Assembly (NCBI RefSeq): GCF_027944115.1
Contig: NZ_JAPJZI010000001.1
Location: 1,984,001-2,048,000 of the forward strand
Direction of reading: 5' to 3'
Length of the DNA stretch: 64,000 nucleotides
DNA from: Hoeflea prorocentri
GTDB lineage: Bacteria; Pseudomonadota; Alphaproteobacteria; Rhizobiales; Rhizobiaceae
Shown here piece by piece: positions 63,117 through 64,000 of this stretch (within the stretch, counting starts at the first letter, position 1; every line of letters starts with the position of its first letter). The position numbers and the translations under genes are program-made. The notes beneath the pieces were generated by a model. The model saw nothing but the letters and a program-made list of their open reading frames with translations. It was not told the origin of the DNA and ran no database searches.

Positions 63117-64000
63117 ATGGATATAGGCAAGCTTCAGGATTTCAATTCCAACTATGTTGGGGACTACCCGTTATTGCGGAAGCTCGCAGAGGACTGGGCC
63201 GAAAGGAAACCGCTGCGCGGCCTGCGTCTCCTTCACAATATTCCGATAACCCGGGAAACGATGCTCAAGCTCGAGCCGCTCTACCTTTCAGGCGCCGACG
63301 TGACGGTCACCCATCTGCGGCTTCCCGGCCTTGAACCCAAACAGGAATGTGTCGACCTCCTGAAAGCAGCCGGTGCCCATATGGAACTCGACCACGCGAA
63401 GTTATATGGAGATTACGACATTGCGCTGGATTGTTGTGCGCAAATACCGGCGATGGAACGTGTTACGGTCCGGCGCGGATTTGTCGAACTGACGCAATCG
63501 GGCTCACCGGTCTACAGCAAACTTGATACCGACCTGCCGATCTATAGCCTCGACCTGTCCAGACTGAAATGCCTTGAGGCCATGTTCGGCACCGGTGAGG
63601 CTTTCGTCAGAGCGTTCAGGCAATTTGTTGAACCAAGGATCGAAGGCCGCAAATTTGTTCTGTTCGGATATGGCAAGGTCGGCCGCGGCGTGTCGCGCTA
63701 TCTGGCGCAGGAAGGCGCTATGCTGACGGTCGTCGACACCAACGGGGCCAACCTTGAACAAGCTCGAAAGGCAGGCTTTGACACCGAGCTCAGTCGTCCG
63801 GGCCCATCGCTTCTCAACGCCGTAAACGACTCTTTTGTCGTCGTCATGGCGACCGGTTGCGAAGGCCTCCTTCAGGAACTGATTAAGCCCAAGCAGCTGG
63901 CCGACAAAGTGCTGTTGATAAATATGGGCGCGGACGATGAATTCGGGGATCGTTATGCCGCCTCGCGGATTGTCGCCAACAAAGCTCCGTTGAACTTTCT
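63117..64000 (+). CDS. S-adenosylhomocysteinase-like NAD-binding protein (partial)
   Basis: Open for 294 codons to the window edge, so the C-terminus is missing. MDIGKLQDFNSNYVGDYPLL and LHNIPITRETMLKLEPLYLSG, then DVTVTH, resemble the N-terminal part of AdoHcy hydrolases (the LEPL...GA-V-T pattern). KFVLFGYGKVGRGVSRYLAQ is the NAD Rossmann motif. The usual catalytic pattern around the Rossmann entry is not conserved, so it may be a divergent paralogue rather than AhcY. GGGGG lies upstream of ATG. Confidence 0.65.
   Translation, partial: MDIGKLQDFNSNYVGDYPLLRKLAEDWAERKPLRGLRLLHNIPITRETMLKLEPLYLSGADVTVTHLRLPGLEPKQECVDLLKAAGAHMELDHAKLYGDYDIALDCCAQIPAMERVTVRRGFVELTQSGSPVYSKLDTDLPIYSLDLSRLKCLEAMFGTGEAFVRAFRQFVEPRIEGRKFVLFGYGKVGRGVSRYLAQEGAMLTVVDTNGANLEQARKAGFDTELSRPGPSLLNAVNDSFVVVMATGCEGLLQELIKPKQLADKVLLINMGADDEFGDRYAASRIVANKAPLNF

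Overview
The window is a high-G+C alphaproteobacterial chromosome segment, most likely Rhizobiales. The evidence is a Ros/MucR zinc-finger regulator, an aglREFGAK-type alpha-glucoside locus, an IalB-type periplasmic protein, and LexA boxes of the alphaproteobacterial form GTTC-N7-GTTC. No integrase, attachment site, tRNA or rRNA is visible.

Bases 1 to about 31.2 kb hold the structural region of a T7-like (podovirus) prophage, read on the minus strand. Right to left it runs: small and large terminase, GNAT-like gp13-type protein, small connector-adjacent protein, portal, Bbp19-like protein, then (after a 12 kb interruption) scaffold, capsid, spike base, tail tubes A and B, internal virion proteins, tail fibre and a fibre accessory gene cut by the window edge. 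The interruption (12.6-24.4 kb) carries peptidoglycan-hydrolase candidates, small exported proteins, an autotransporter, a patatin, three RiPP-precursor-like peptides and an FkbM methyltransferase. An 87 bp direct repeat flanks part of it. Several small membrane or exported cargo genes each have their own LexA box, so the island looks SOS-inducible piece by piece. Between the tail fibre and the preceding virion gene lies about 1.5 kb without a convincing gene. It is built from three repeated stem-loop modules whose arms co-vary, and it ends in a minus-strand terminator: a candidate large structured phage RNA.

Bases 31.2-38.8 kb are ordinary host genes: two Sel1-like exported paralogues, a PEP-mutase-family protein, a membrane protein plus esterase pair, an AI-2E family transporter, an SH3 protein and a Leu/Glu-type dehydrogenase.

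Bases 38.9-54.2 kb contain the most unusual system. Three SOS-box-led operons alternate a small acidic protein of one family with a PIN-domain protein, joined by 4-base overlaps. Two of the PIN proteins are giant fusions (782 and 729 aa) with a glycine-rich hydrophobic segment and a nearly identical C-terminal module. Three truncated PIN starts lie behind orphan small proteins, which suggests cassette displacement as in toxin-immunity arrays. The two giant genes form an inverted repeat around a 5 kb segment with mucR, an AraC regulator, a cupin, a flavin monooxygenase and an IalB-like gene.

Bases 54.2-62.1 kb are the alpha-glucoside uptake and hydrolysis operon (aglEFGAK order) with its divergent LacI-type regulator. 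The last 1.9 kb holds palindromes, a likely small RNA or leader with a terminator, and the start of an S-adenosylhomocysteinase-like gene that runs off the window.
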